A stretch of DNA of 64,000 nt from Suilimivivens sp964614185 (GTDB lineage: Bacteria > Bacillota > Clostridia > Lachnospirales > Lachnospiraceae): the NCBI GenBank assembly GCA_964614185.1, contig CAZTKJ010000002.1:73448-137447 (forward strand), written 5' to 3'. Below are positions 26,164 to 34,902 of this stretch, in pieces. Made by a program: the position numbers and the translations under genes. Within the stretch, counting starts at the first letter, position 1; each line of letters begins with the position of its first letter. Below the pieces are notes generated by a model. The model made no database searches and was not told the DNA's origin. It saw only the letters and a list, made by a program, of their open reading frames with translations.

Positions 26164-27627
26164 ATGCTTTCATTTCAACCGGCTCTTCCGGAACAGACCG
26201 GCATTCCCTCAGATTGCATTACCCGCTTTGTAGAAAGGCTCCGTGCTCATGAAGTTCCCATGCACAGCCTTTTAATTCTCCATCGCGATAAGCTGATTAC
26301 AGAAGGGTACTATTCTCCCTGTAAGAAAAACACTCTCCATCGGATGTTTTCCATCAGTAAAAGTTTCACTTCCATAGCAGTTGCCCTTCTTGCAGAAGAG
26401 GGAAAGCTTTCTTTGGATGACCCCATCATTAAATATTTCCCTGACAAAACCCCTGAAAATGTACATCCCTGGATTGCAGCCATGACCATCAGGGATATGC
26501 TTATGATGCGTACCTGCCATGCTTCCACTACTTACAAGCTGGATATGGCAAAAGACTGGGTGGAAAGTTTCTTTACTACGCCTCCCACTCATCCTGCCGG
26601 CAGGATCTTCCACTATGACACATCTTCTTCCCATACACTCTGCGCTCTTGTGGAGCGTTTAAGCGGGAAACCTATGCTTGATTATTTAAAGGAAAAGCTC
26701 CCGGAACTGGGGTTTTCAGAAGAATCATATATGATCAGGGACCCTTTTGGCATCTCCCTTGGAGGCAGCGGACTTGTAGCAACATCCATGGACCTTATGC
26801 GATTTGGCTATCTGATTTACCACAAAGGAAATGTATGCGGCAGACAGATGGTTTCTACTTCCTATATTGAAAAAGCCATTTCCCCTTTAACGGACACTTC
26901 GGTTACTGCCCCTGTTTTAAGCGAAGCTTGCGGCTATGGCTATCAGTTCTGGCAGAATCAGAAAAACGGCTGTGTCTGCTACGGTATGGGCGGCCAACTG
27001 ATCATCCTTCTGCCCCACTATGATATGATCTGTGTCACTACGGCGGATACCCAGGGGATCGGCGGCGGCAATCAGCTGATTTATGACGCTCTTTATGAAG
27101 AGATCCTGCCCTTTATCTCCAAAGAGCCTCTGCCTCTTTTGGCAGATGTATGTAGTAATTATGAAAAAATGCTGCTTGAGCTTCAAATAGATCCTCTTAA
27201 AGGAAACATCATTTCTCCTGTTATGGAACAAAGAAACGGATCGGTATATCATGTTATGGAAAATCCCATGGGATTTGAAAATCTTTCCCTTACCTTTTCC
27301 AAAAAAGATTCCGGCAGCTTAGCAACTGCCGGAACCCTGCACTTTACCCTGAAGGGCAAAGATCATTCCTTCTCTTTTGGGTTTGGATACCTGGAAACAG
27401 GTATTTTCCCATTATATCATTTAAATTATGCTGCCAGTGCCGTTTGGTCTGACGATTCCACTCTCTATATTAAAGTTCATATCATTGATGCCTATGTGGG
27501 TTCTGTCAAATTTGAACTGTCCTTTTTCCAAAATGATGTGACTGTTTTTATGAAAAAGCAGGAAGAAAGCCTGTTTCATGAATTTAACGGTCATTTATAT
27601 GCTGTCCTTTCACCAAAGGAAAAATAA
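26164..27627 (+). CDS. Serine hydrolase, class C beta-lactamase fold
   Basis: This 487-residue protein has a penicillin-binding-protein-like serine hydrolase domain. The active-site motif is SISKSF near residue 87, a Tyr motif (YDTSSSH) follows near 155, and GMGGQLIILLP is a candidate for the third conserved box. Members act as esterases, D-aminopeptidases or carboxypeptidases. The start at 26164 follows TAGGAGG. No signal peptide is seen, so it is probably cytoplasmic. It converges with the last gene of the 12-kb transporter operon, whose stop lies five bases away. The substrate is unknown. Confidence 0.85.
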   Translation: MLSFQPALPEQTGIPSDCITRFVERLRAHEVPMHSLLILHRDKLITEGYYSPCKKNTLHRMFSISKSFTSIAVALLAEEGKLSLDDPIIKYFPDKTPENVHPWIAAMTIRDMLMMRTCHASTTYKLDMAKDWVESFFTTPPTHPAGRIFHYDTSSSHTLCALVERLSGKPMLDYLKEKLPELGFSEESYMIRDPFGISLGGSGLVATSMDLMRFGYLIYHKGNVCGRQMVSTSYIEKAISPLTDTSVTAPVLSEACGYGYQFWQNQKNGCVCYGMGGQLIILLPHYDMICVTTADTQGIGGGNQLIYDALYEEILPFISKEPLPLLADVCSNYEKMLLELQIDPLKGNIISPVMEQRNGSVYHVMENPMGFENLSLTFSKKDSGSLATAGTLHFTLKGKDHSFSFGFGYLETGIFPLYHLNYAASAVWSDDSTLYIKVHIIDAYVGSVKFELSFFQNDVTVFMKKQEESLFHEFNGHLYAVLSPKEK

Positions 27628-27632
27628 CAGTA

Positions 27633-29903
27633 TCAGCGGTTTTCATTGACATAAAGCTGAGCGCGGCTTTGAATGATCCTGGCCACATCTTCTGCTTTCT
27701 TTTGTCCTTCAAAATAAGCTTGCGATTCTTCCTGGATAATGGAAAGCAGATTGGCATCATAAGAATATACCTGGGTAAAGCTGTACAGTTCTTCCTTTAA
27801 CCGGTCTACCTCTTCCTGAGTCATAGGGTCAATAAGGATTTCTACGCCGTTCATGTAGAAATAATCCGGACTTTCGATTTCGTTCCCTTCTTCATCCGTG
27901 TAAGTAGGATTCTTGGTGGCTTCTGCTGCCAGCTTTTCCAATTGTTCAATGCTGAGAGGAAGTCCAAAATTAATTTCCTCTTGAAATTCATCCGTCAAAT
28001 AATAGCGAAGGAACTGCCATGCGCCTTCTTTCAACGTTGATTTGGAAGACATCACAAGCTGCATATCCGGTATGATGGCAGAACCATCCTTATTGTCGGA
28101 AGGAAATCCGATCATGGTAATTTCCTCGCCAAAGGTTCCATTTTGCACATAATTGTAATCTCTAAAGGAGCTTACTGTATACATTTGCGTAATGACTTTG
28201 CCTTCCCGCCACATGCTGTCATAATTATTCCAGTAATCATCCGTATATACATCACTGCTTATTTCCTTGGGGAACTGATTGATAAACTCCAGCATCTCTA
28301 CAAAGCTTTCCGAATCAAAATTGCATGTTCCCGCTTCCCAGTCTATAAACTGACTGCTTGCCATATTCATGCATCGCCACAGCATAGTATTTCTGTCCAC
28401 ATACGTAGTAAATAATGTCCCCTCCGGTTTATTTGCCATCAGATCATTGACATCCTGTACTGTCCATCCTCTTTCTGTTCCTACATCTGCTGTTTTGGCA
28501 ATCAGTGTACTGATCATATAAGAAGGTACCAGACGATAAAGCTTGCCATCCACAGAATAGGCTTCTATGATATTGGGCATATAATCATTAATGTCAAGTT
28601 CTTCATCTTGTTCAATATATGGTTTTAAGTCTTCGAAAAGTCCTTTGGAAATATAACTTTCCACCGGCATCTCTGAGCTTAAAAGAATAATATCAGGTAT
28701 TTTTCCTGAGATAATATCTGCATTTAACCGGTTGATTCCGGCTTCATAATCTGTATCCGTTGCATAAAGGGAAGAATAATCCTGTATGGAGATCCTATAT
28801 TCCTCATTGTTTTTATTAAACTGGACTACGCGGTTTTTTACACCCCAATCCAGTCCTGTACATGCTAAGACAATGGTCTGTTTGTCCTTTACATCTTCAG
28901 GATCCACCTTAGTAAATTTTCCAATCAGGCTTTCATAAGAATCCATATCATCATAGGTGCCCAAAAATTCTTTGTCGTTAATGGATACAAGATTGTAAAT
29001 GCTATATAACCCAAGATCAGAATCAATATAATTCATCAACTGAGTTTTGTCTTCATCTCCTATACTGTATCCGTACACTCCATAGCTGTTTACCAGATAC
29101 AGTTCATAGCGGGAATCCCCCGGATATACGGAATAATCATAAGAAGCTCCCGGAAGCTTGCTCTTGGAATAGACTTCTCCTTTTTCCATATCTACATAAC
29201 AGGCATAACAGCCGTCATCTTCATAAATGATACCTGCCATTTTGCCGTTTGCAAGGGGATAAAAGTTGACCTGATCTAAGGAATTTCCCTCTCCTGCCTT
29301 CATGATATCCCGAAAATTCCCTTCTTTGTCAAATATCAAGTAATTTCCCATAACATTGACATAAAGAGAATCTTCCCATGGAATTACTCCTCCTGTATAA
29401 AACCAGCCGTCCTCATCGGCAATTTCCATTACCTGAGGCAGTTCATTTAAGTAAATACTGAAAAGCTCTTCTCCGCCTGATTCCATTTTTACAAGACTAT
29501 AATAGTCCCTGTAACCCTCTTCTTCAGATTCCTCATAGACATTTTTAATTCCATAGAGAAATCCCTGTTCATCACATACAAGACTTCCTAAATGCGTATT
29601 TTCACCGCAGGAGACTACTCCTTCTTCCATCATTCTGCCATCCTCATTGATAGATGCTATATGGAGTTTCGTTCCTTCTTCGTAATTATATTCATATCCG
29701 TATGCATAAATAAAATCTCCCGATCTCATTAATCCGGAATAAGAACCTGTATCCCACCCTTGCTGTTCAAGAGGCGTTACACGATATACATATTCTTTAC
29801 TTGATGCTAACTCTTGTTGTGTATTCCCTTTGCTTTTTCCGCATCCGGCTAAAGAAAATAACAGGATTACAAGACCCACAACAATATACTTTCTTCTTTT
29901 CAT
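27633..29903 (-). CDS. Large binding-protein lipoprotein with propeller-like N-terminal half (paralogue C)
   Basis: This 756-residue lipoprotein has a signal with lipobox (VVGLVILLFSLAG then Cys). Residues about 40-350 carry repeated short strands of the type GNFRDIMKAGEGN and DGRMMEEGVV, like a beta-propeller. The C-terminal 400 residues are a family 1 sugar-binding-protein fold (KIPDIILLSSEMPVESYISK, LKEGAWQFLRYYLTDEFQEE). The tail (YFEGQKKAEDVARIIQSRAQ) is shared with the paralogues at 34903 and 37163. It is last in the operon, 23 bases after the MacB-like gene. It probably binds an extracellular polymer or oligosaccharide; the propeller call is by eye. Confidence 0.82.
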   Translation of the reverse strand: MKRRKYIVVGLVILLFSLAGCGKSKGNTQQELASSKEYVYRVTPLEQQGWDTGSYSGLMRSGDFIYAYGYEYNYEEGTKLHIASINEDGRMMEEGVVSCGENTHLGSLVCDEQGFLYGIKNVYEESEEEGYRDYYSLVKMESGGEELFSIYLNELPQVMEIADEDGWFYTGGVIPWEDSLYVNVMGNYLIFDKEGNFRDIMKAGEGNSLDQVNFYPLANGKMAGIIYEDDGCYACYVDMEKGEVYSKSKLPGASYDYSVYPGDSRYELYLVNSYGVYGYSIGDEDKTQLMNYIDSDLGLYSIYNLVSINDKEFLGTYDDMDSYESLIGKFTKVDPEDVKDKQTIVLACTGLDWGVKNRVVQFNKNNEEYRISIQDYSSLYATDTDYEAGINRLNADIISGKIPDIILLSSEMPVESYISKGLFEDLKPYIEQDEELDINDYMPNIIEAYSVDGKLYRLVPSYMISTLIAKTADVGTERGWTVQDVNDLMANKPEGTLFTTYVDRNTMLWRCMNMASSQFIDWEAGTCNFDSESFVEMLEFINQFPKEISSDVYTDDYWNNYDSMWREGKVITQMYTVSSFRDYNYVQNGTFGEEITMIGFPSDNKDGSAIIPDMQLVMSSKSTLKEGAWQFLRYYLTDEFQEEINFGLPLSIEQLEKLAAEATKNPTYTDEEGNEIESPDYFYMNGVEILIDPMTQEEVDRLKEELYSFTQVYSYDANLLSIIQEESQAYFEGQKKAEDVARIIQSRAQLYVNENR

Positions 29904-29926
29904 ACTTCCTCCGAATTGCCCTTCGG

Positions 29927-31015
29927 CTAAAACTCTTCCCTCTTATTCTTTTCTGCTCTGAACCTTTCAAGGGCTCTGTCCTTTTTATCCATCAGGTAAT
30001 TCCAAATATCTTTCATTGTATATTTCCGGTTTTTCCATTTAATAATCAGAAAAACAAGCAGGATAACAGAGAAAATCATCAGAAAAAGAAACTGGAATAA
30101 CAGCACTACCGCCCTGATATCTTCATATCCTCTTGCCACATTCTCCCAATAAGGAAAATGCATTGCCGCATTCTGCATGGAACGTGTTCCAAAATCCAGT
30201 ACAACGGGAATAGTGGCTTCCAGACTATAGCGGGAAGAATTTTCCACTACCAGCATATCCTTTTCATCCACTCCGAATTTTTCTTTGAGGGTATTATATA
30301 CAAATCCTTTTACGGGATTAGGCGCTACCACCTCATAACAACTGATTCCTTCACTGATTCCATATTGGGAAAGGGTATCATCAGAAACATAGACCACTGT
30401 GTCCTGAAGTCCCGCCCCTTCTGCAAAACGTCCTTTTTCCTTTCGGACAACCCCTGCCACATAATGAGGGATTCCTCCTATCATAACACTCATGCCTTCA
30501 ATATCATTAGAACCAAAAAGCTGCCATGCCGCTTCCTCATCCAATATGATAAAATCCTGCATCAGCTCATCTCCGGAAAAATACCTGCCTCCTGCAAGCT
30601 GCAACGGATGAAAATAGAAAAAATCACCTCCAATGCCTATGGCATTGGCTTCCACTTCTCCCTGCTGGCTGACAACCTTAATTTTGCCTTGAGAGCTGTA
30701 AGCATCAATATACAGTCTTGCATTTTCGTTTTCATTTACTACGGCAGCATCTGACAGGGCAGTTTCCAGTTGATTTTCAAAACTTCTGATCTGAAAATCA
30801 TCCACTACAATATCCCTCGCAAAGAATCCGCTGACCTGGGCATAACCGCCTTCCTCACTCCAACGCTTTGCTGCCTGCTGATCCTCAAGGCTCTCTATCC
30901 GGCTGTTACACCACACTGTCAATACCAAAAAGATGATTAATGATAATACTGCTATCAAAAAAAATACAATCTGTATCAGTGATAAACTTCTTAAAAACTC
31001 TTTGATTTTAGCCAC
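29927..31015 (-). CDS. MacB-like periplasmic core domain protein, single C-terminal helix
   Basis: This 362-residue protein has an N-terminal membrane helix (IQIVFFLIAVLSLIIFLVL), an extracellular region of about 240 residues resembling the MacB/FtsX periplasmic core (GIGGDFFYFHPLQLAGGRYF, IILDEEAAWQLFGSNDIEG, YVAGVVRKEKGRF) and one C-terminal helix. A normal MacB or FtsX permease has three C-terminal helices and an ATPase partner; both are missing. It lies 15 bases after the HlyD-type adaptor. It may couple the adaptor to the permeases or act as an assembly factor. The family call rests on motif similarity alone. Confidence 0.68.
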   Translation of the reverse strand: MAKIKEFLRSLSLIQIVFFLIAVLSLIIFLVLTVWCNSRIESLEDQQAAKRWSEEGGYAQVSGFFARDIVVDDFQIRSFENQLETALSDAAVVNENENARLYIDAYSSQGKIKVVSQQGEVEANAIGIGGDFFYFHPLQLAGGRYFSGDELMQDFIILDEEAAWQLFGSNDIEGMSVMIGGIPHYVAGVVRKEKGRFAEGAGLQDTVVYVSDDTLSQYGISEGISCYEVVAPNPVKGFVYNTLKEKFGVDEKDMLVVENSSRYSLEATIPVVLDFGTRSMQNAAMHFPYWENVARGYEDIRAVVLLFQFLFLMIFSVILLVFLIIKWKNRKYTMKDIWNYLMDKKDRALERFRAEKNKREEF

Positions 31016-31030
31016 CTGGAACTTCCTTTC

Positions 31031-33031
31031 TCAGCCTTCGTTCAATCTTACCTGTTTGCCGGCTTCTACCGGTTTGGTAGAGGTGGTGATTACATATTCA
31101 TAACCATAAAGCCCTGCGGAAATTGCTGTATTATTATCATCTGATGCCAGTACTTCCACATCAACTCTTGTTGCAATATAGCGATTACTGATAGGGCCGC
31201 TTCGGGATTCCACTATTAAAATGAATTTACCATTATTGTCTTCACGGATAGCGCTGTTAGGCACTACCAGCTCATAGTCTGCACTTCTTTGCCCTACCGA
31301 CAGATTCAGAGCCTGACCGGCCTGAACACTGGTTCCTGTTACATCAAAAATCAGCAGTTTTTTCTGTCCCGCACTTTCAGGATCCGGCTTAATGGCAGCA
31401 AGAATTGCCTGTACATCATCATAATACCATGCATTCTGAAGTTCCGCCACATCTCCTACCTGAACTTTTTTAGCCTGCTCATTGGTAACGGTAAAGCTTA
31501 AGGTATATCCTTTTCCTTCTACCTGGATAACAGCTGCAGCTTCCTCCGGTTTGGTGGTTTCTCCTGCCACATAAGCAAGAGAAGTGACTGTTCCCGCCAC
31601 AGGAGCCGTTATGGCTGCACCCATAGATTTTTCTTTGAGCTTTGCAATTTCTTCTTTCTTTTCGGCTATATCCTTACTTGCTTTAGACAGATCCAGTTCC
31701 GCATTAATATCTGCGGAAAGAAGTGACTGCTCTTCCTTAAGAAGTTCATAAACTGCTGTGGCATTTTTAAGAGCTGCTTCTGCATTAGCTATTTTATTCT
31801 TATAGACAGCAGAAGACTGTTCGCTGGCATTTGTAATCTCCGCTATGTTTCTCTCTGCCTGACGCAGTCTGTTGGCAGCTTCCTGCACACCGCCGTTTGA
31901 TTCCGGCGTAATGGCGTTGATTTCAGCCAATTCATCTTTCAGATCCTGAAGTTTCTTCTTCTGGTTTTCCAGCTGGGAAAGACGGTTCTGCTTTTCCCCA
32001 TATTCTTCTAAGGTAGCTGCCGTATCATTCAGTAAATCAACTGCCGTCCGATATTCCCCATAAGCAGTTTCGCATTCCTTCTGCTTATCAGGTTCCATGT
32101 TCTTCCAAAGGATACCATTATACCATTTCTTAATATCAGATTCTGTAGCAGCATCCCAGTCAGTGATCGGTGACTCTGTAGGAACACTGCCAAGATTCTT
32201 TAAAGCTGTAATTTTACTCTCCACTACCTTCTTTCTTTCTTCAAAGATAGAGTCACCGGTACCTTCTGCTGTTTCCGAACCGGCGCCTGACAGAGCCTGT
32301 GATTTATCAATCAATTCCTGCAAATCTGCAATCTGATTCTCTTTCTCACTGATTTCACTGGTGAGTTCCGCAACCTTGCTTGCTTTATAATTGTTAAAGG
32401 CAGCGGTGGCATTACTTAAATCTGCTGTAGCCAGTGCCTTTTCCAGTTCATCTGCAAGGGTTGATGAGGCTGCATTATTGCTGTCCACAGTACTTTGCAG
32501 ACTGAGGGCATCCAGTGCATCCTGGCACTCCTTAACCCTGTCTTCTGCTTCCTTAAGGCGGTTCTGCATATTGGTCACCTTAGCCTGATAGGATGCAAAA
32601 GAATCGGTATTGCCGCTTGCCACTTTATTGATAATTTCGGGAGATACCGTTCCTCCGAACAGTCCTTTCATGTAAGCCAGTTCCAAATCCTCCAGCTCAT
32701 CCTCTGCTTTTTTCAGCTCTTCGCTTTCGGCATCTTCCAGATAATAAAGAATCTGATCCTTTTCCACCACGTCACCTTGCTTAACTGCCACGCTGGAGAT
32801 CACTCTGGATTCTTTTACTATTACATTATATGGGTCCGTAGCTTCCACATTACCCGTGCCCCGGACTTTGGCTGTAATAGACCCCCTTTGAACGTACTGG
32901 GTAGCCACTTCCGGCAGCGAATAATTCATGATTGTATTTGAAAAAAATGTCAGTGCCAGCATAATTGCCAAAAAGATAATGGCTGCATTTTTTACCCAGT
33001 CTCTCCTTTTTGAAGATGTATTTTCGTTCAT
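31031..33031 (-). CDS. HlyD-type membrane fusion protein with long coiled coil
   Basis: This 666-residue adaptor has one N-terminal membrane helix (AAIIFLAIMLALTFFSNTI) and a barrel-sandwich half (VKQGDVVEKDQILYYLED). A very long heptad-rich region spans residues about 85-460, the second sandwich half follows (ITAPVAGTVTSLAYVAGE), and a C-terminal beta-barrel and proximal domain complete it. In Gram-positives these adaptors work with MacB-type exporters. Here it follows two sugar-import permeases by about 48 bases, which is unexpected. The coiled coil is unusually long, with room to span much of a thick wall. Confidence 0.88.
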   Translation of the reverse strand: MNENTSSKRRDWVKNAAIIFLAIMLALTFFSNTIMNYSLPEVATQYVQRGSITAKVRGTGNVEATDPYNVIVKESRVISSVAVKQGDVVEKDQILYYLEDAESEELKKAEDELEDLELAYMKGLFGGTVSPEIINKVASGNTDSFASYQAKVTNMQNRLKEAEDRVKECQDALDALSLQSTVDSNNAASSTLADELEKALATADLSNATAAFNNYKASKVAELTSEISEKENQIADLQELIDKSQALSGAGSETAEGTGDSIFEERKKVVESKITALKNLGSVPTESPITDWDAATESDIKKWYNGILWKNMEPDKQKECETAYGEYRTAVDLLNDTAATLEEYGEKQNRLSQLENQKKKLQDLKDELAEINAITPESNGGVQEAANRLRQAERNIAEITNASEQSSAVYKNKIANAEAALKNATAVYELLKEEQSLLSADINAELDLSKASKDIAEKKEEIAKLKEKSMGAAITAPVAGTVTSLAYVAGETTKPEEAAAVIQVEGKGYTLSFTVTNEQAKKVQVGDVAELQNAWYYDDVQAILAAIKPDPESAGQKKLLIFDVTGTSVQAGQALNLSVGQRSADYELVVPNSAIREDNNGKFILIVESRSGPISNRYIATRVDVEVLASDDNNTAISAGLYGYEYVITTSTKPVEAGKQVRLNEG

Positions 33032-33079
33032 ATCCTACTCTCCCTTTCTCTTATGGCATTGTTTTTCATGCCTATGGCA

Positions 33080-33985
33080 TTAGCCTTTAATACCACCCTG
33101 ATAAGTGATTCCCTCTACCAGATAATCCTCTCCATAGAGAAATACCAGAATCGGCGGCACCATGTAAATCGTTGCAACTGCAAAAGCCAGTCCCACTTCT
33201 CCTTCATTGATTTTGGAAAGGAACACTGACAAAGGATGCATTTCCGAATCCGACAAAAGAATCAGCGGCTGCTCTACCATATTCCAGTAATCAATAAAAA
33301 TCAGTATGGCTACTGAGCATAAAGCTCCTTTGCAAAGAGGCATACAGATTTTTCTGAAAATCTGCCCTTCTCCCGCTCCATCTATCTGAGCCGCTTCCAT
33401 TACGGAAGCAGGTATTCTGCGCATATATTTGGTCAGTAAAAATACTGCAAAAGGTGAAAAAATTCCCGGAAGCCAGATGGCCCACTTTGTATCCAGAATA
33501 TTCAGCCACTCCGATACCAGATAATTAGGCACCAGCGTAACCTGATATGGCATCAGCATTAAAATAATATAGATAAAAAAAATAATTTCCTTCAGTTTTC
33601 CTCTGAACCTGGTAAAACCAAATGCTGCTCCTGATGCCACCAGCAGCTGAAAAACCACAATAGGCACTACCAGGATCACGGAATTCCAGAATTTAAAAAG
33701 ATATTCCGGACTTTTAAAAAGAACCGTAATGTACTGACTGAAAGATACCATATCCGGAATAAACTTCAAATTTACTTTCTCGGAAATATAGGTTTTGCCG
33801 CCGCTGTCGGAAGTGGCAAAAACCTGTCCGTAATTGGAAGATATTTCTGAAGCCGACATAAAGGAATTAGTGATAGTCAGTACAATAGGCATCAAAAACA
33901 ATACTGCAAAGCATGCTGCTACAATTGTAATAAGCATTGCCTTAGCCAAATGTTTATTCTGTCTTCTCTTTTTTTGCTTTTTCAT
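33080..33985 (-). CDS. Carbohydrate ABC transporter permease (MalG type)
   Basis: This 301-residue permease has about six helices and an EAA loop reading MEAAQIDGAGEGQIFRKICM. A large extracellular loop lies between the first two helices. Its ATG overlaps the stop of the upstream permease gene by four bases, so the two subunits are made together. No ATPase is encoded nearby. Confidence 0.92.
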   Translation of the reverse strand: MKKQKKRRQNKHLAKAMLITIVAACFAVLFLMPIVLTITNSFMSASEISSNYGQVFATSDSGGKTYISEKVNLKFIPDMVSFSQYITVLFKSPEYLFKFWNSVILVVPIVVFQLLVASGAAFGFTRFRGKLKEIIFFIYIILMLMPYQVTLVPNYLVSEWLNILDTKWAIWLPGIFSPFAVFLLTKYMRRIPASVMEAAQIDGAGEGQIFRKICMPLCKGALCSVAILIFIDYWNMVEQPLILLSDSEMHPLSVFLSKINEGEVGLAFAVATIYMVPPILVFLYGEDYLVEGITYQGGIKG

Positions 33986-34902
33986 CCTTCCACATCCCTT
34001 CCGAAATAATTTTCGGTCAGAAACAGGATTCCGATTATAATGACCATAACAATCGACATCATAATGGCTGCCGCCGATAATTTCTGATAATCCAGCTGTC
34101 CAAAAGCATTATTCATAAAATGCTGCATCATATATATTGTATCATATGGATAATTGCCTGTTAACAAATAGATTTCCCTAAAAACCTTAAAAGAATTTAT
34201 GAGGGACATAATTGTTACAAAAAGTATGGTTGAAGATAAATATCTGATCTTTATATAACGGAAAATCTGAAAGGGCGTTGCGCTTTCCAGTATGGCCACT
34301 TCCAAAATATCTTTAGGAATACTGCTTAAGGCTGCCATAAACAAAATCATATTATACCCCAGATTCTTCCAGAGAAATAAAATAACGATCACCACCTGGG
34401 CATGGGTGGATTTCAGCCAGTCTATCTTATCGCTTCCAAAAATTCCCATAAAATCATTTACAATACCATTATAATGGAACAGTACCTGCCAAATCAAGAT
34501 AATAGATGCAACAGGTACCATCATAGGACTTAAGAAAAAGGTTCGGAACTGGCTTCTGAACGGTATTTTATATTCCAGCATCATGGCAAGAAGCAGGGAA
34601 AGCACTACCGCAAGAGGCACTGCCACAAGGGAAAATTTCATAGTATTATATGCCGCCTGCATAAAAGCTTTATTGGTTCCTACGTTTACAAAGTTATCCA
34701 AAAAGACAAATTCATTGTTAATAGGGTTATCTACCATGGAATAGTAAATAACCACAAAAAACGGCAGCACAAAGAATAGAAGTACACCACTAAGACTAGG
34801 GAAAAGATAGCCCCATGACGCTCTTTTCCCTCTGCGTACCCTCTTATTTGACACTTTCCTGCTTTCTTTAAGCTTTTTCCCTTTTCCTGTCTTCACAATC
34901 AC
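33982..34902 (-). CDS. Carbohydrate ABC transporter permease (MalF type)
   Basis: This 306-residue permease has a basic N-terminal tail, about six helices and an EAA loop reading LEVAILESATPFQIFRYIKI. The EAA loop is less typical than in the other permeases here (Glu-Val-Ala in place of Glu-Ala-Ala, and ESAT in place of DGA). The GTG start at 34902 directly abuts the TAA of the upstream lipoprotein gene; a later GTG near 34854 is the alternative start. Confidence 0.9.
   Translation of the reverse strand: MIVKTGKGKKLKESRKVSNKRVRRGKRASWGYLFPSLSGVLLFFVLPFFVVIYYSMVDNPINNEFVFLDNFVNVGTNKAFMQAAYNTMKFSLVAVPLAVVLSLLLAMMLEYKIPFRSQFRTFFLSPMMVPVASIILIWQVLFHYNGIVNDFMGIFGSDKIDWLKSTHAQVVIVILFLWKNLGYNMILFMAALSSIPKDILEVAILESATPFQIFRYIKIRYLSSTILFVTIMSLINSFKVFREIYLLTGNYPYDTIYMMQHFMNNAFGQLDYQKLSAAAIMMSIVMVIIIGILFLTENYFGRDVEG

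Noticed and set aside
30158..30754. 198-codon open frame on the plus strand inside the MacB-like gene
   Set aside because: Antisense shadow; no motif, unusual composition and no ribosome site.
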